64,000 nucleotides of DNA, taken from the NCBI GenBank assembly GCA_002270565.1, contig NQMI01000116.1, positions 79,214 through 143,213 of the forward strand, written 5' to 3'. The position numbers and the translations under genes are program-made. Origin of the DNA: Stenocarpella maydis (lineage: Eukaryota > Ascomycota > Sordariomycetes > Diaporthales > Diaporthaceae). Under the pieces are notes generated by a model that saw nothing but the letters and a program-made list of their open reading frames with translations, did no database searches and was not told the origin of the DNA. Below, in pieces: positions 11,760-23,540 of the stretch (within the stretch, counting starts at the first letter, position 1; every line of letters begins with the position of its first letter).

Positions 11760-14700
11760 ATGACTTCCAACATGGCGCATTCAAGGTCGTTGAGTGCCAA
11801 CGGCACTCAGAAAGGGGTCGAATCTACTGCGCAACCGTCTGGCCACCCATCCAACTTCTCGCGCCCCTTCACATTGCGCGAGGCTCTTCCCTACTCTCCT
11901 TTCACCTCTGTCATTCCCTTCGAGTCGGGTATGTAGCCACCTGGGAATTTTTTTAGACGTTGGATTGTCTAATCAACTCACAGATATCATACCGAGTCCA
12001 AACCTTGGTCCTGGCCCATCTTCGTCCCGTCTCGCCGAATTCGTGTCAAGACATGACTTTGAAAACCTGAATAGGGATGCTGCAAACTCGTCAACTCCTT
12101 CAAGGCGCCTGGAGCAGAGCCTAGAACATGTACAGAATCTCCTCAACCCAAGCAGGATCGCGCAATTGTAAGAATAACCCTGGTACCTGGTGAGGTGCAG
12201 TCGCTAATTTGGGGTGTAGCAATTTCATTACCAGCCCCAAAGTCGCTGCATCTAACGGCCCCACGAACAGTCTTTCCATGAACCTGTCTCCTTTTTCGAG
12301 GATGGTCTTTGAGAAGACATCGGTGTCCTATTCATACCCTACAACAGAAGCACTGCGCGCCAATGGCCAGCCTTCATCCACATCCCCCGGCTACACGACA
12401 CCACAAAAGCAAGAAAGCAAACCTACATCGAGCAACCAGGTCTCTGGGCACAAAGAGCCCCGTTTCGCCGTATTTATACCAACCAAGAAGCAATACGAAG
12501 CTGCAGCCGCCGCTGCAGCGCCCGACGCGGGTCTCGTGAGCGACTCTCGTGTCAAGACACCGCCGCCACCCTCCCCTCAGCCGTCACTCCCGGACGATGC
12601 GGATGAAATCGCTGAGCTGCCGCCTCAAGTGAAATCTCAGCCGCTTACTGGCTCACAAAAGGCCGGCTCCTTTTTGATAGAGCTGCCAACCGCTCCGTCA
12701 TTCAACAAGCAGGAATACCTCGTGGTCCAGGACGAACCTGACGAACCTTCGAACTTGTCGAAACGAAAGCAGAGACAAGAGGAATATCAGGATGGTCAAG
12801 ATGTCTACGGGGCAAGTCAAGACCAGAAGCAGAGGGCTGAGTCTGCCTATTATCAGCTCCGCCGCTGTTTCGCAGAGATCTTCGAGGCAGAAGATAGCGT
12901 CACGGCCACTCAGTCAGAGTCAAATCCACTTGTTTGCTTGAATTCCCATGGGGACCCCGGAATGACTACCTCGGCCCATCAGAAAGTACAGCCCCTTCTG
13001 CAGAATGCCATCTCTCTAGGGTCTTTCGTACATGTCCCCATGGAAGAGATCCTGCGCGTGCAACGTCTCTGCGATGGTGCACTGAAACAAACCCAAGACT
13101 TGGACCTCAGGCCTGAGGACACATGGGGCGAGTCAGAAGCACAGATTTGGGCTCAGCAGCTACAGGATGCCGATACCGCGCTTAGGGCTGCCCGTACAGC
13201 CCTGAGGATAATGTCTGCTGGTAGAGAGGACAAACAGCTCTACTCAGAGGACCTCATACGGGATTGTCTGAGCTTCTTTCGGGAGGTCACGGATAATCTC
13301 ATTGTACCGCTGACAGAGAAGGTCCGCCGATACGGCTTCTCAAAAGAAGAAAAGCAAGGAAGTAAGGCCGGGCCCAAGGACAGTAGCAAAGACCTCTTTG
13401 AGAGGCTGCTCCCGCACAAAAAGGTCGCCCAGGCCTTGTTCACTAGCTTTACCAGGCTGTACTCTGTTTTCACCACACTGGTCGCCAGCATAGATTTGTC
13501 GGAATCTGTTGTCACGGCTCTGGAGACAATTTCCTCCACTCTCATATTTGTCGAGAACGCCTATACAGACCGCGACTCAATCGTTGGGGTCCAGAAATTT
13601 GATGGCATCCGTTTGGTGGCAATGGACATGCTATCACAGATATTCTTGAAGAACCCCCAGAGTCGGAACGGCATCATTGACGATGTTCTTTCTCAAATCG
13701 AGAAGGTTCCTCAGACGAAACAGAAAGCCCGTCAATTTAAGCTCAACGATGGTAGAAGCATCCAGCCCGTATCGGCTCTCATCTTGCGTTTGATTCAAAC
13801 CAGCGCTGGCAAGGCCACTGATGTGAAGACTTCCCAGAGCAAGCTTCTCCAGTCGCTTGACGGCAACCACGAACAGGACGAAGATATTTCAGCCCCGCCC
13901 GAGTTGCGCAACTTGTCTATTCAAAACGAGGAGCAGGCAGCTTCTCAGCACGGGCGGTCTGCTGTCGAGCTTCATAGGATTTCGGCCCCCTTGGCAGAGG
14001 CAACGAGGACTAGTGCCTCCAACGTCATCAACTACATGGTCCTTCGGGCCCAGACATCTACCAAAACCGGCGAGTCCCCGTTTCGCCGAATCCTCGAAAA
14101 TTTCGTGGAGGATCTCGTCATCTGCTTGGACTCGGCAGATTGGCCTGCTTCCGAGCTTCTGCTTCGGATTCTGATGGGCAGGATGATGAATTTGGTGGAT
14201 GGTGAGAGAACCGCAGCTCCAGCGAAAAACATGGCCTTGGAAGTCCTCGGCTCTATGGGGGCTGCGATTTCGAAACTGCGGTCACTCGTTCGGCGAACTG
14301 CGAATTCTCTGGACGCCGTACAAGCTACTGAACTGGGGGTTTATCTCTCAGAACTTGCCTCCTCCGCTCTTGAGCTTCGAACACGCCCAGAACAGCTGCT
14401 GTCATGGGCTGGACCTTACCGTGCGACTCTTGAATATCTTGACCAACGATGCTCCGAAGATCCACACTTGTCTAGCGCAGTGTCCTTTCTGGTCACAGAC
14501 TGGGCGAGCAAAGTGGATGCGACATACGACATCCTGAATAATGCGGACGACGACGAGCGGCTTCCGGAATTCGGAAGACTTGCCTACCGTCTCAGAATGA
14601 TGAGTGAAGACCGCCGCTGGCTGTCTACCGAATACAGTTTCGCGCAAGTCTCTCCCATTCTTGCAAAGCTCTCATATCAAATCATCCTTATTCGGTCTCA

Positions 14701-17416
14701 ATTCTGCGAGTCATACAGGCACATCATCAACATTTTGCTTCGCTTTATGACAACGGATCAGGCTACAGTCCGCAGCAAGAGTCTCAAGAGTGTGAACGAT
14801 GTTCTGGAGACGGATCCTACCATCCTTGACGGAGATTCGACTTTTATCCAACTAATTCTTCAGTGTTCGGGTGATTCCTCACCTCAGGTGCGGGATTCGG
14901 CACTTGGTCTGATCGGGAAATGCATCGATCTGAGGCCAGCCCTAGAAGAGAAGCTGATCCCAACTGTTGTCGACCGTTTTATAGACACCGGCGTCGGAGT
15001 CAGAAAACGTGCGATGAAGCTCGCTAGGGATATTTACCTTCGCAACTTGGACAAGAATGTTCGCAGCAACATTGCGAACGGGTTACTCCACCGTGTCCAG
15101 GACCCTGACGAAGGCGTTCGGGAAGTCGCACGACAGATGATTGAGGAAATCTGGATCAGCCCTTATTCTTCCGCAGAGGGTTCTGCTGCATACAAGACAT
15201 CTCTGACAGATCATGTTTCCCTCATGATGCAGACAGTGAAGCAAGGGAATGTGACCCCAGTCTTGGACAAGGTCTTCCAATCGATACTCGGATCTAAGGA
15301 GGCCAATTTTAAAGTCGGCCAAATCCTCGTCGGCAGTATATTCGAGCTCTTCCACCACTCAGGCTCGGAAAGAGAAGCGTTGCAGCTTTTGATGATCTTC
15401 TCCAAGGCAGACGCAAAGCTCTTCACATTTGAGCAAATCAAGATACTGCAATCCACGGTCGCGAGCATCGCTACCAACGAGGACTTGGCGATTTCTCGAG
15501 CTGTGGTAGTAATCTATCGACGCGTCCTTCCGCAGTTATCCAACGTCCATGAGTCATTCCTCACTGACATACTGAACCCGTTGATGCAAGCCGTACCCAA
15601 GGTGACACGAGCACTTCTCGATGATGTGGTAGGGTGTCTGTGGATCATCAGTGGCTTGCTTGGAAGCATAGAGAAGCTGTCTCGATTGGCGCTTTCAGCG
15701 CTACAAGGGATTCAGAAGATTCGGGTGGCGACACAAGGCAAGCCACTTGATGATAAGACCATGCGGACATTCGATCGTTACTCGCTGATTGTGGGAATGG
15801 TGGGAAAGCATTGCGACCTAGAGAGCAAGCTGGCCTCGTTCAAGGCTGCATTTCCAGCCTTCAAAGGCAGCACAGTGTCGAAGCTCATGGTGGACGTGGT
15901 GATCCCCTTTGCGAGCCCATCGCAACCTCTCGATGTGAGGAAACCTGCACTCGACGCTGTCGGTCTCATTTGTCAATCTTGGCCAAGAAATTACGTGTCC
16001 GCGAACGTTTACACGACATTCCAGCAAGTTTTCGATGAGCGAGCGCCCGTGCTGGAATCGATGATTCTGGGTTCCCTGAAAGAGTTTCTCTTCACGGAAG
16101 AGCAGCGCTCTGAACTAGCAGCTTCGGAAGGTAATGCGAAAGAGGACAAGGGAGAGAAGCTGAATCTTAAAGTCATGGGAGGCACCACTTACGATGATGT
16201 CTCTAGCGCCACGACGCAGAGGTTCCTTGCGGACATCACGCGAATAGCGACGGCTACCCAGGATGAGCATGCCTTTCTGGCCGTTGAAGTCCTCGCGAGT
16301 ATCAACCGCCAAGGTCTGGTTCACCCCAAGGAGACCGGTGTCACGTTGATTACGTTGGAGACATCTTCAGTCACCAAAATCTCAGAGCTTGCTTTCCATG
16401 AGCATCGCGCTTTGCATGACAAATACGAAACTGTCCTCGAGCGGGAGTATGCCAAGGCAGTGCAGTCCGCGTTCGCCTACCAACGCGATATTGCTCGTGA
16501 CCCTCGTGGTGCCACTACGGAGCCTTACACCTCCAAGCTGCATTTGATGATGGAGGTGCTTAAATCCAGCAAGGCCAAGAACCGGACGAAATTTCTCGAC
16601 AAGTTGTGTGGACAGGTTGACTTTGAGCCGGGGAAACTGGATGCTCGGGACAACATGCCAGGACACGTCCAGCTGTCCCAGTTCATCATCGAAAACCTAG
16701 CCTTCTTCGACTACGCCACTGTCAGCGAGCTGGTTGGTACAGTAACTACCATGGAGAAGCTTGTTACCAGCACAGGAGCAAGCGTTGCTCAGGCGATCGA
16801 GGCGGAGATCTTCCAGGTTACGATGGACGCGGTGGCAAACTCCCAGGCTGCTCCTGATGGCCAGAATAAGCCGGTGTTTGCTCCACCACCGCCTGCGGTT
16901 GATGTCAAGCGCCTTCGCCAGCTGACGGCTGGGTCCATGATCCTGCAGTCCATGTGGGAAGCACGGTCGTACCTTCGCCGTCAATATAACCTCGGGACGA
17001 GCAGGCAGAATACCAAGTCAAAGGCTGCCAACAAGGAGAAGGATACCACCAAGCCAGTCAAGGTGCAGACGGTCACGGGCGACAAGGTGTGGGAGGATAT
17101 TGCGTCGATCATGAGCTCGCTCTCCTCGCAGGAGCGCATGATGCAGCAGTGCCGGTCCTTCGTGGATCTGCTCAACGTCGACAGGGAGTTCAAGGTCGCG
17201 GACGAGGACGAAGACGGCGAGGACCCCGCCACACCCAGCGGCGGGGAGGATGACGACGGTATGGACGTCGGGCGCGGCCGGAAGCGCAAGTCCAACTCGA
17301 CCCCCGGCAGCGGCCGGAAGAAGCGGCCGCGGTCCTCCTCGCAGCCACGGAAACGCGGAAGACCTCGCAAGAGCGCCGCGCTACAGGACGACGATGATGA
17401 CATCGACTTCTTCTGA
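11760..17416 (+). CDS. Cohesin loader Mis4/Scc2 (NIPBL family)
   Basis: Large HEAT-repeat protein that loads cohesin onto chromosomes and activates its ATPase. Exons 11760-11928, 11984-12167 and 12220-17416 give about 1849 aa. Junctions use GTATGT/CACAG and GTAAGA/TGTAG and restore one frame. The N-terminal 400 residues are low-complexity and Ser/Pro-rich with AAAAAA and PPPPSPQPSLP tracts, the region that binds the Scc4/Mau2 partner in relatives. The central and C-terminal HEAT array contains the well-conserved stretch SSPQVRDSALGLIGKCI, GVRKRAMKLARDIYLRN and DPDEGVREVARQMIEEIW. The tail is strongly charged, with several Lys/Arg runs (GRKRKS, GRKKRPRSSSQPRKRGRPRK, AT-hook like) before DDDDDIDFF. 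Size and the RKRAMKLARDIY region identify the family; a different HEAT protein is unlikely. Confidence 0.92.
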
Positions 17417-18447
17417 GCGTCTTTGGGTCGGCGCATGTGGCGATGGTGCGCGGGGCAGATGGTAAAGTGCGTTGTTGTCATTTGGTTGGCCTCGGAGAAA
17501 AGGGCACCTCAGCCGGCCACGGGGGGTGCAATTAAAAGGCGTTTTTGGTGTCCTAACATGGGCAAGGGGAGAAATATGCTGGGCATCGCAATGGCTCCGG
17601 GGGGTTTTTTTTTTTGGTTCTTTTCGTGGCATTTCTCTTTTCTTTTCTTTCTTTTTTTGCCTCGGGGAGAACTTCATGATACCTCATTTGCGTGGGATTT
17701 AGGCTTGCCGCATCTGGGCAACGTATGCATCAGGAGAAAGGGTTGCAGTCACGTACTGTAGCCACTCACAAAAGAGCATGGCTGATCCCAGGTCGGGACA
17801 GCAGATAATGGACAAATGCAAGGGCGAGGCCATTTGCCTTCCTTTGGGCCTTGATATTATGAGATGGGTACATTTGCTTGGACCCAAGATTGGTCTAACA
17901 CTGACAATGATGGAATGCGTGGGCGTTACCGATATAGGAGGTATCCAGAACGCCTAGGGCCGAATTGAGGGTCCCAAAGAGTAAGGGGTGTCCCTATGCA
18001 GGAAAATGCAAGAACCCGATGCAGAAAAACCAGAGCAGACAAGCCTGTGGCGAACGTTGCCTATACCAGACGGCGCATGCAATACTTGTGTCCGCCGATT
18101 CCCAGCCCGACCCGACCGTTTCTCCCGACCGACCATGACCGTGAACATGTGCATGATAAAGAAAAAGGACACACACGAAAACTAAAAAAGAAAGAAAAAG
18201 AAAGGGGAGAAAAAAAGGGGGGTGGGGAGAGGAATTCATCATCCGGGTATCGTGGTGTGAGACTGTCGAGGGCCCCCGGTTTCGTGGAGTCTTCTCGTCT
18301 CTCCATGCTCGTGATGGCCGCCCAAGCACTATGAAGTCCGCTGCTGGACCGACATTTCCGACGGACAACATTGCGCCCAATAGATGGTCCTGAGAAGCGG
18401 CAGGCGGCTTCGGAACCCAGGCAGGGAGTCGTTCTCGTGAAGATTCC
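17417..18447. other. Convergent intergenic region
   Basis: 3' flanks of Mis4 and the Rab-type gene. It contains T-rich (17607-17659) and purine-rich (18181-18233) low-complexity tracts. No coding region is supported. Confidence 0.5.
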
Positions 18448-19770
18448 TCAACAACACTTCCGTGCCCTACGCTCCCCAGCGTCTGGGTGGTGCTCCCCGT
18501 CCTGCTGCTGCTGCTGCTGCGCACCCGCGCCCCTCTCGATGGTAACAGCGGGGGAGAAGTTGGGCGAAAACAGCCACGAGCGCCTGTCCCTGCCCACCCT
18601 GAAGCTGCTCCTGGCGATTGCCCCATCAAAGTAACCGCCCGGGCCGCCGGCGCCTTCGTAGCTGCTGGCCACGCCCTCAATGCCGGGCGTGAGGCCGGGC
18701 GTCGCCGTGGCGGCGAGCAGGGCGGCTGACATCTTGCGGTTCTGCTCGACCAGCTTCCGGGTGACAACCCTGAACACTTCCTCGACGCCCTCGCCCGACT
18801 CGGCGCTGATCTCGTGGCAGGCGTCCCAGCCTACTTCTTGGCCCCAGAATCCCGACGACCGCTTCGAGGTGGGACTGCGGGGCTCGGCGGAGGTGCAGTC
18901 GCTGCTGGAGAAAAAGCCGCCGCTTCCGTTGAGACTCCCTGATCCGGGCGCGGACAAGTGTCCGCCCGTTGTAGCGGTCGCCGGGGGCGTAGAGCTCAGG
19001 CCCGGGGCGAGGTTCTCGGCGACGTAAGCCTATTTTGCCCGGAGTCAGCCATTGGGTCGACACGGGAGGAGTCCCTTGCGAATAACCGTGGGGCACATTC
19101 CAGCCGCCAACCTCGCAACCTGCTCTGGTCTCGATCCAGACGACCCCGTGAGGCTGCGACACGGGTCCGGTACTAGATACGTTGTCCATTCTCTTAAAGC
19201 ACAGGAAGGTACTTACAATACAGCGCTCGAAAGGGACCTCGCGCTTGGAGGGCTCGCGGGCGACGACGTCGGACTTGGTGCCCACGACATGGAGGACTAT
19301 GTCATGGGGCAAGTTTCGGCGGAGCTCGGTCAACCAGGCGCCCATGTCGGCAAAGCTCTGGGCGTCTGTGATGGAGTAGCACAGGATGCAGGCGTTAGCG
19401 CCCCGGTAGTAGAGGCGTGAGATGGAGCGGAACCTCTCCTGGCCGGCTGTAAGTGATCCCCCCCCCCAGGTCAGTAATGGGTGGTTCGGAGATAAAAGAG
19501 GCTTAGGGGTGAGAAGTCGCGACTCAGACTTGGAGGGGGGGGGGGAGAGAGAGAGAGAGAGACAGCTGACTTGCCTGTGTCCCAGATCTGCAGTCGCACG
19601 ACGGTGTCGGTGTCTGTGTCGATGACGCGCTTGGTCATGAAGCTTGCGCCGACGGTGGAGGTTAGCTGGGAGGGCTGGAATGCGCCCTTGCAGTACCGCA
19701 TGACCAGCGAGGTCTTGCCGACGCCCTGCGAGCCCAGGACGACTATCTTGGCCTCGAGGGCCGATGACAT
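18448..19770 (-). CDS. Rab-family small GTPase with long C-terminal insert
   Basis: Membrane-traffic GTPase of about 335 aa, much longer than the usual 200-220. Exons 19575-19770, 19217-19446 and 18448-19029. G-box motifs: P-loop GSQGVGKTS (13-21), effector region STVGASFMTK, WDTAGQERF (63-71), GTKSD. The STVGASFMTK and YYRGANACILCYSITD phrases place it near the Rab5/Rab22/Rab21 group. It ends KCC, a double-cysteine geranylgeranylation site. Between the last conserved GTPase motif (EISAESGEGVEEVF) and KCC are about 110 residues of low-complexity sequence, including six Gln from a CTG run at 18502-18519. Intron 1 has a GC donor (ACACAG|GCAAGT); splicing there is required to form WDTAGQE. Subfamily naming is inference. 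Confidence 0.85.
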
Positions 19771-20907
19771 GGTGACGTCTTTGGTGGTGTATGCGCGCGG
19801 GCTCGGATTCGTATGGGGGGTTGGTTTGGACCCTGTGGTACTCGTTTCCTATGGGCGCGGAGCGAGAGATGGTCCCGGCCGCCTGACAGATAGACAGCCT
19901 AGAATTTTAGAGGGATCACAGCCAAGGTCTAGTGTCGCTATTTCTGCTGCGTATGCCTATATCTATGCCAGACTAGTGGTGGAATAAACAGAAGCGCCTG
20001 TGGCAGCTTGGCATGCTCGGTGATTTGGGTTCTTAGGAGGGCGTCATGGCCATGTGAAGCGCTGGTGATGTCGCGCGGGTGGGACCTGGATGATGACGAC
20101 AGGGCAGAGGCGTCCCCACTGGGAATGGATGGATGGGGACGGGGGGCCGGAGGGAACGGAACAAACAGAACAGCAGTGTGGACAGCACAGGAATGGGAGA
20201 GGAGGCAAGGAAGGAGGCCAACAAAGAAATAGAAGGACAAAAAAGGAGGGTGAGGGGAGATGGGATAGACCAGGCGAGACGGCGAGTGCAAGGAGGAGGT
20301 TTGAAGGGGGTGCCCCTGCTAGCAGACATGTCAGTCGCAGCAGCGGGCGGCAGGCCATATACTACGGAGTACTACGGAGGACACAGTAATAGCGCCTGGC
20401 AAGCCGGGCTGGTCTCAGCCATGGGGATAGCGCCCGCAGGGGTCCCGGCCGCTGCAGCTTACAGCAACTTACAACAGCACCCAGCGGATTACTGCCCTCG
20501 GCATCTCACAACGCCAGGCTTGCGCGACGTCATGCGTGTGCTCATTTGCATGTCCTTCCTTTGTGTCAGTCTCTGTCCGATGGCCTGTGGGCGTGCTCCT
20601 CCGGGCTGAAGCCCCAAGGAGGGAGGGGGGAAAGGAGAGAGGACCACGCCGCTTGCGTCACGGTAACAGCTGGGCGAGCCCAATCAGCAGTTGTCTTGTG
20701 CTCGTGGGTGCGAGAAGGAGCAGAGACAATGGTCGGGGGGCTTCGATCTTGTGATATTCCGAGGCTTGCTGCGCCGCCAACCTGACAGCCTGTAGCGGCT
20801 AGGCCCACCACTACCGCCGCCACCGCCACAACCACCACCACAACCACTGGCAACCCCAGAAACAACCATCTGTCTAGCCTGCCCGCGCTCCGTGTGAGGT
20901 CTTGGGC
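19771..20907. other. Intergenic: Rab gene promoter and L-lactate dehydrogenase 3' flank
   Basis: No supported gene. It has a CT/GA-rich region near 20130-20290 and a TACGGAGTACTACGGAG double motif at about 20363-20379. Confidence 0.5.
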
Positions 20908-22501
20908 CTACAGCTTGGGCCTCTGCGGCGGGTTCGCCAGCGGGTCGTACGTCGACCACGAGAGATTGTCCGAGGGCGTCCCGTTGCCGTGGCTGAACAG
21001 GCTCCGCGTGTCGACGAGCGACGGGTTGAGCTGGCCGACGCTGGTGCAGCCGATGAGGCGCATGTTCATCTCCATCTCGTCGCGCAGCAGCTGCATGGCG
21101 CGGTCGACGCCCTCGAGCCCGTACGCCGACATGGCGTACAGGAACGGCCGGCCGATGCCCACGCCCTTGGCCCCGAGGCACAGCGCCTTGATGATGTCGG
21201 TGGCTCGCCGCACCCCGCCGTCCACAAACACCTCGATTCGGTCCTGCAGCCCCAGCTCGCGCAGCCGCGGCATCGTCTCGGCCAGCACCTCGACCCCGGA
21301 CCGCGAGAAGTCGAGCTGCCGCCCGCCGTGGTTCGACAGCACCACGCCCTGCACCCCCGCCTCCACCGCCCGCAGCACGTCCTCGACCCGCTGCACGCCC
21401 TTGAGGATGATGGGCATCCTGGTGATGCTCTGGAACCAGGGGATGTCCTTCCACGACAGCGCCGGGTCGATGAAGGACGAGATGGCCCGCGCCGCCCCCT
21501 GCGAGTTGTCCACCTGCTGCCCGCTCTGCACGCTGCTGCCCGCGTCGTCGAACTTGGACCGCATGTCCTTCTCGCGCCGCCCCAGCTGCGGCGCGTCCAC
21601 CGTGATGAAGAGCGCCCTGCACCCGCGCGACTCGGCGTGCTGCACGATCCTGCGCGTGATCTCCCGGTCCTTGTTGACGTACAGCTGCATCCACTGCACC
21701 TGGTCGCCCTCGGCCGCGTCCATGATCTCGTCAAACGAGCACGACGCCAGCGTCGGTATCATCTGCACCACGTTGTGCTTCCGCGCCGCCCGCGTCAGCA
21801 CCACCTCACCCTCCGGGTGGCCCAGCTTGCCCAGCGCCGTCGCCGTCACGTAGAAGGGCATGTCCACCTTGGTGCCCAGCATCGTCGTCGAGAAGTCCAC
21901 CTTCTCCACGTCCACCAGGACCTGCGGCCTGAACCATATCCGGTGGAAGGCCGCGTGGTTCTCGCGCATTGTCTGCCTGCCTCGTTAGCGCGCGCGGCTG
22001 CCAGCCAGGTCTCGAGGCGCTCACAATCTCGTCGTCGGCTGCACTAGAGTAGTAGCCCCACGCCGTCTTTTTCATGATCCTCCTGGCGACCGCCTCGAAG
22101 TCCATGAGGTTGTAGCATTGCTCCAGCAGAGGCTTTGTCTCGATGAGCTTGAGACGCTCCTTCTCCTCGGGAGTTATCTCCTTCTCCTCCTTGGTAACCG
22201 TACTCATGTCCACATCACCAAGGTGCTTGGACCTGTCCAGATACTTGTCCAGGGTATCTGGAGGATGAATGGGCTCAAACTCCTCCGTGGCATCCTTGCC
22301 CTAGATCGTCATCGTCAGCCCCTTGTTCATCACGCGGTGCAGGATACGGCGTGCACTACTTACGGCATACTTGAGGATAATCTTCATGCCCCCCGGGTGC
22401 TCGGGGAGAAACTCGGTGACATCGTATGCCTTGCCGTGCACAACCACCCAGCAGTCCTCCTTGGTGCTGTGCTTGGCGACCTCCTGTCCTGTCAGAGGCA
22501 T
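20908..22501 (-). CDS. L-lactate dehydrogenase (cytochrome b2 type)
   Basis: Flavocytochrome b2 oxidises L-lactate to pyruvate with FMN and passes electrons through a b5-type heme. Exons 22364-22501, 22025-22300 and 20908-21972 total 493 codons (492 aa), all phase 0. The b5 heme domain is at the very N-terminus: ligands H35 in LPEHPGG and H58 in FEPIH. The FMN domain starts at LMDFEAVARRIM; it contains TLASCSFDEI, LYVNKDREITRRIV and FITVDAPQLGRREKD, then the catalytic His/Arg in LSNHGGRQLD, VFVDGGVRRATD and GIGRPFLY. Unlike mitochondrial Cyb2 there is no presequence: an in-frame TGA lies 13-15 nt before the ATG, so the protein may be cytosolic, or an upstream spliced exon is missing. Related 2-hydroxyacid oxidases are possible, but the b5 fusion favours lactate dehydrogenase. 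Confidence 0.92.
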
Positions 22502-23012
22502 ATTCAGCGCTGCTCAGGGACTACCGATGCCGCAGATGAGGGGATAATTGATTAATGGGAAGGGGGCCTTCCGCGACGCAGTTGCAAGCCGGAGAGAATT
22601 GCGCACCAGGCAGATCGAAAGGGTGAGTGGGTCAGATAGATGTGCGATGGCGAAATCCAGGACCAGAGACTCTGCATCAAGCTTCCCACAAATGAATGCC
22701 GTCACCGACCGAGAAATGTAGTCAATGGCATCTCCTGCTAGCAGCAGAGCCAAGCATCCCCGGGTGGGGGGGCCAACGGATGCCCTTATTAATACATCCC
22801 GAGCCGTTGGACCGGCGACCCATACATATACGGAGTATCCCTGCTTCGCCTCGGATGAAAGAAGCGCGGGGAAATCTTCCCCACATCTGCTTGTATGGAT
22901 ACTTTCGCGTTTTATACGGAGCACGCTGATCTACGGAGCACAAGCGCCAAGGCCGCGGTAAAAAGATAGCCCACAATAAAGGTTGAACAGTGATCTGTAC
23001 ACCGTGGGGTAC
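22502..23012. other. Intergenic upstream of the lactate dehydrogenase gene
   Basis: Promoter side of the lactate dehydrogenase gene and 3' flank of the WSC gene. It contains TACGGAG-type motifs near 22829, 22914 and 22931. The palindrome GGTACCTAGGTACC (23008-23021) runs into the WSC stop codon. Confidence 0.5.
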
Positions 23013-23540
23013 CTAGGTACCTGGGGGGTGTAAGGGACCTTGGGTTGCTGCATTGTCAAGCCTGACCCGTAAAGGCTGATGCAGGTTGCTGCTGCCGCAG
23101 ACTTGGGTGCTGTCGCCTCCACAGGGGGCGGTACAGCTGCTGTCAGGCACCTGGCACGCTGTATCGTGCATGTGATATCCATAGTAACACTCGGTTCCGA
23201 ACTCAAGGCTATCTGAAAGACAGATGTGTCAGCAGATGTGCCAGCTCGCAGGGACAGGAGCAGTCTTCGAGCATAAAACCTTACAGTATCGGTAGCCCTT
23301 GCAGAAGTTCTGACACAGGCCCACGCTCAAGAGCGGGTGGATGAGTTGAGCCCAGTTGAGAGCACGAGCTCCGGTCGCCTCGTGATAGCAACCAACGTAC
23401 TTGGTGCCTGGAATCTGGCGGATGGCAACGTTGTTGGCCACGGTAACTGTGACACTGGTCGAGACACCGCCCGTGATACTAACGACCGGCTTGGCGACGG
23501 CGGGGGAGCAGAGGCCAACAAGGAAGATGAAGGAAGCCAT
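23013..23540 (-). CDS. Small secreted WSC-domain protein
   Basis: Predicted secreted protein of about 151 aa; exons 23285-23540 and 23013-23212 (donor GTAAGG, acceptor CTTTCAG). The signal peptide MASFIFLVGLCSPAVA is followed by a mature start KPVVSITGG. One WSC (cell-wall/carbohydrate-binding) domain fills the rest: KYVGCYHEATG, LSVGLCQNFCKGYRY, YSLEFGTECYYGYHM, SSCTAPCGGDSTQVCG with the spaced cysteines of the family. There is no transmembrane segment or Ser/Thr-rich stalk, so it is not a full Wsc1-type sensor. The splice restores Tyr (T|AT) and the cysteine pattern. The TAG stop lies inside the GGTACCTAGGTACC palindrome. The alternative upstream start in the tandem-repeat leader would destroy the signal peptide. 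Confidence 0.75.

Noticed and set aside
17994..18767. 257-codon minus-strand frame at the end of the Rab-type gene
   Set aside because: Overlaps the supported last exon in another frame and runs into purine-rich 3' flank; no conserved features.
20684..21694. Second minus-strand frame overlapping the lactate dehydrogenase gene
   Set aside because: Same strand but wrong frame, Arg/Gly/Ala-rich shadow of the FMN domain exon.
20902..22047. Long plus-strand open frame (381 codons) opposite the lactate dehydrogenase gene
   Set aside because: It is antisense to a clearly conserved protein; the openness comes from high GC at third positions, and its His/Arg/Pro/Val-rich translation has no domains.
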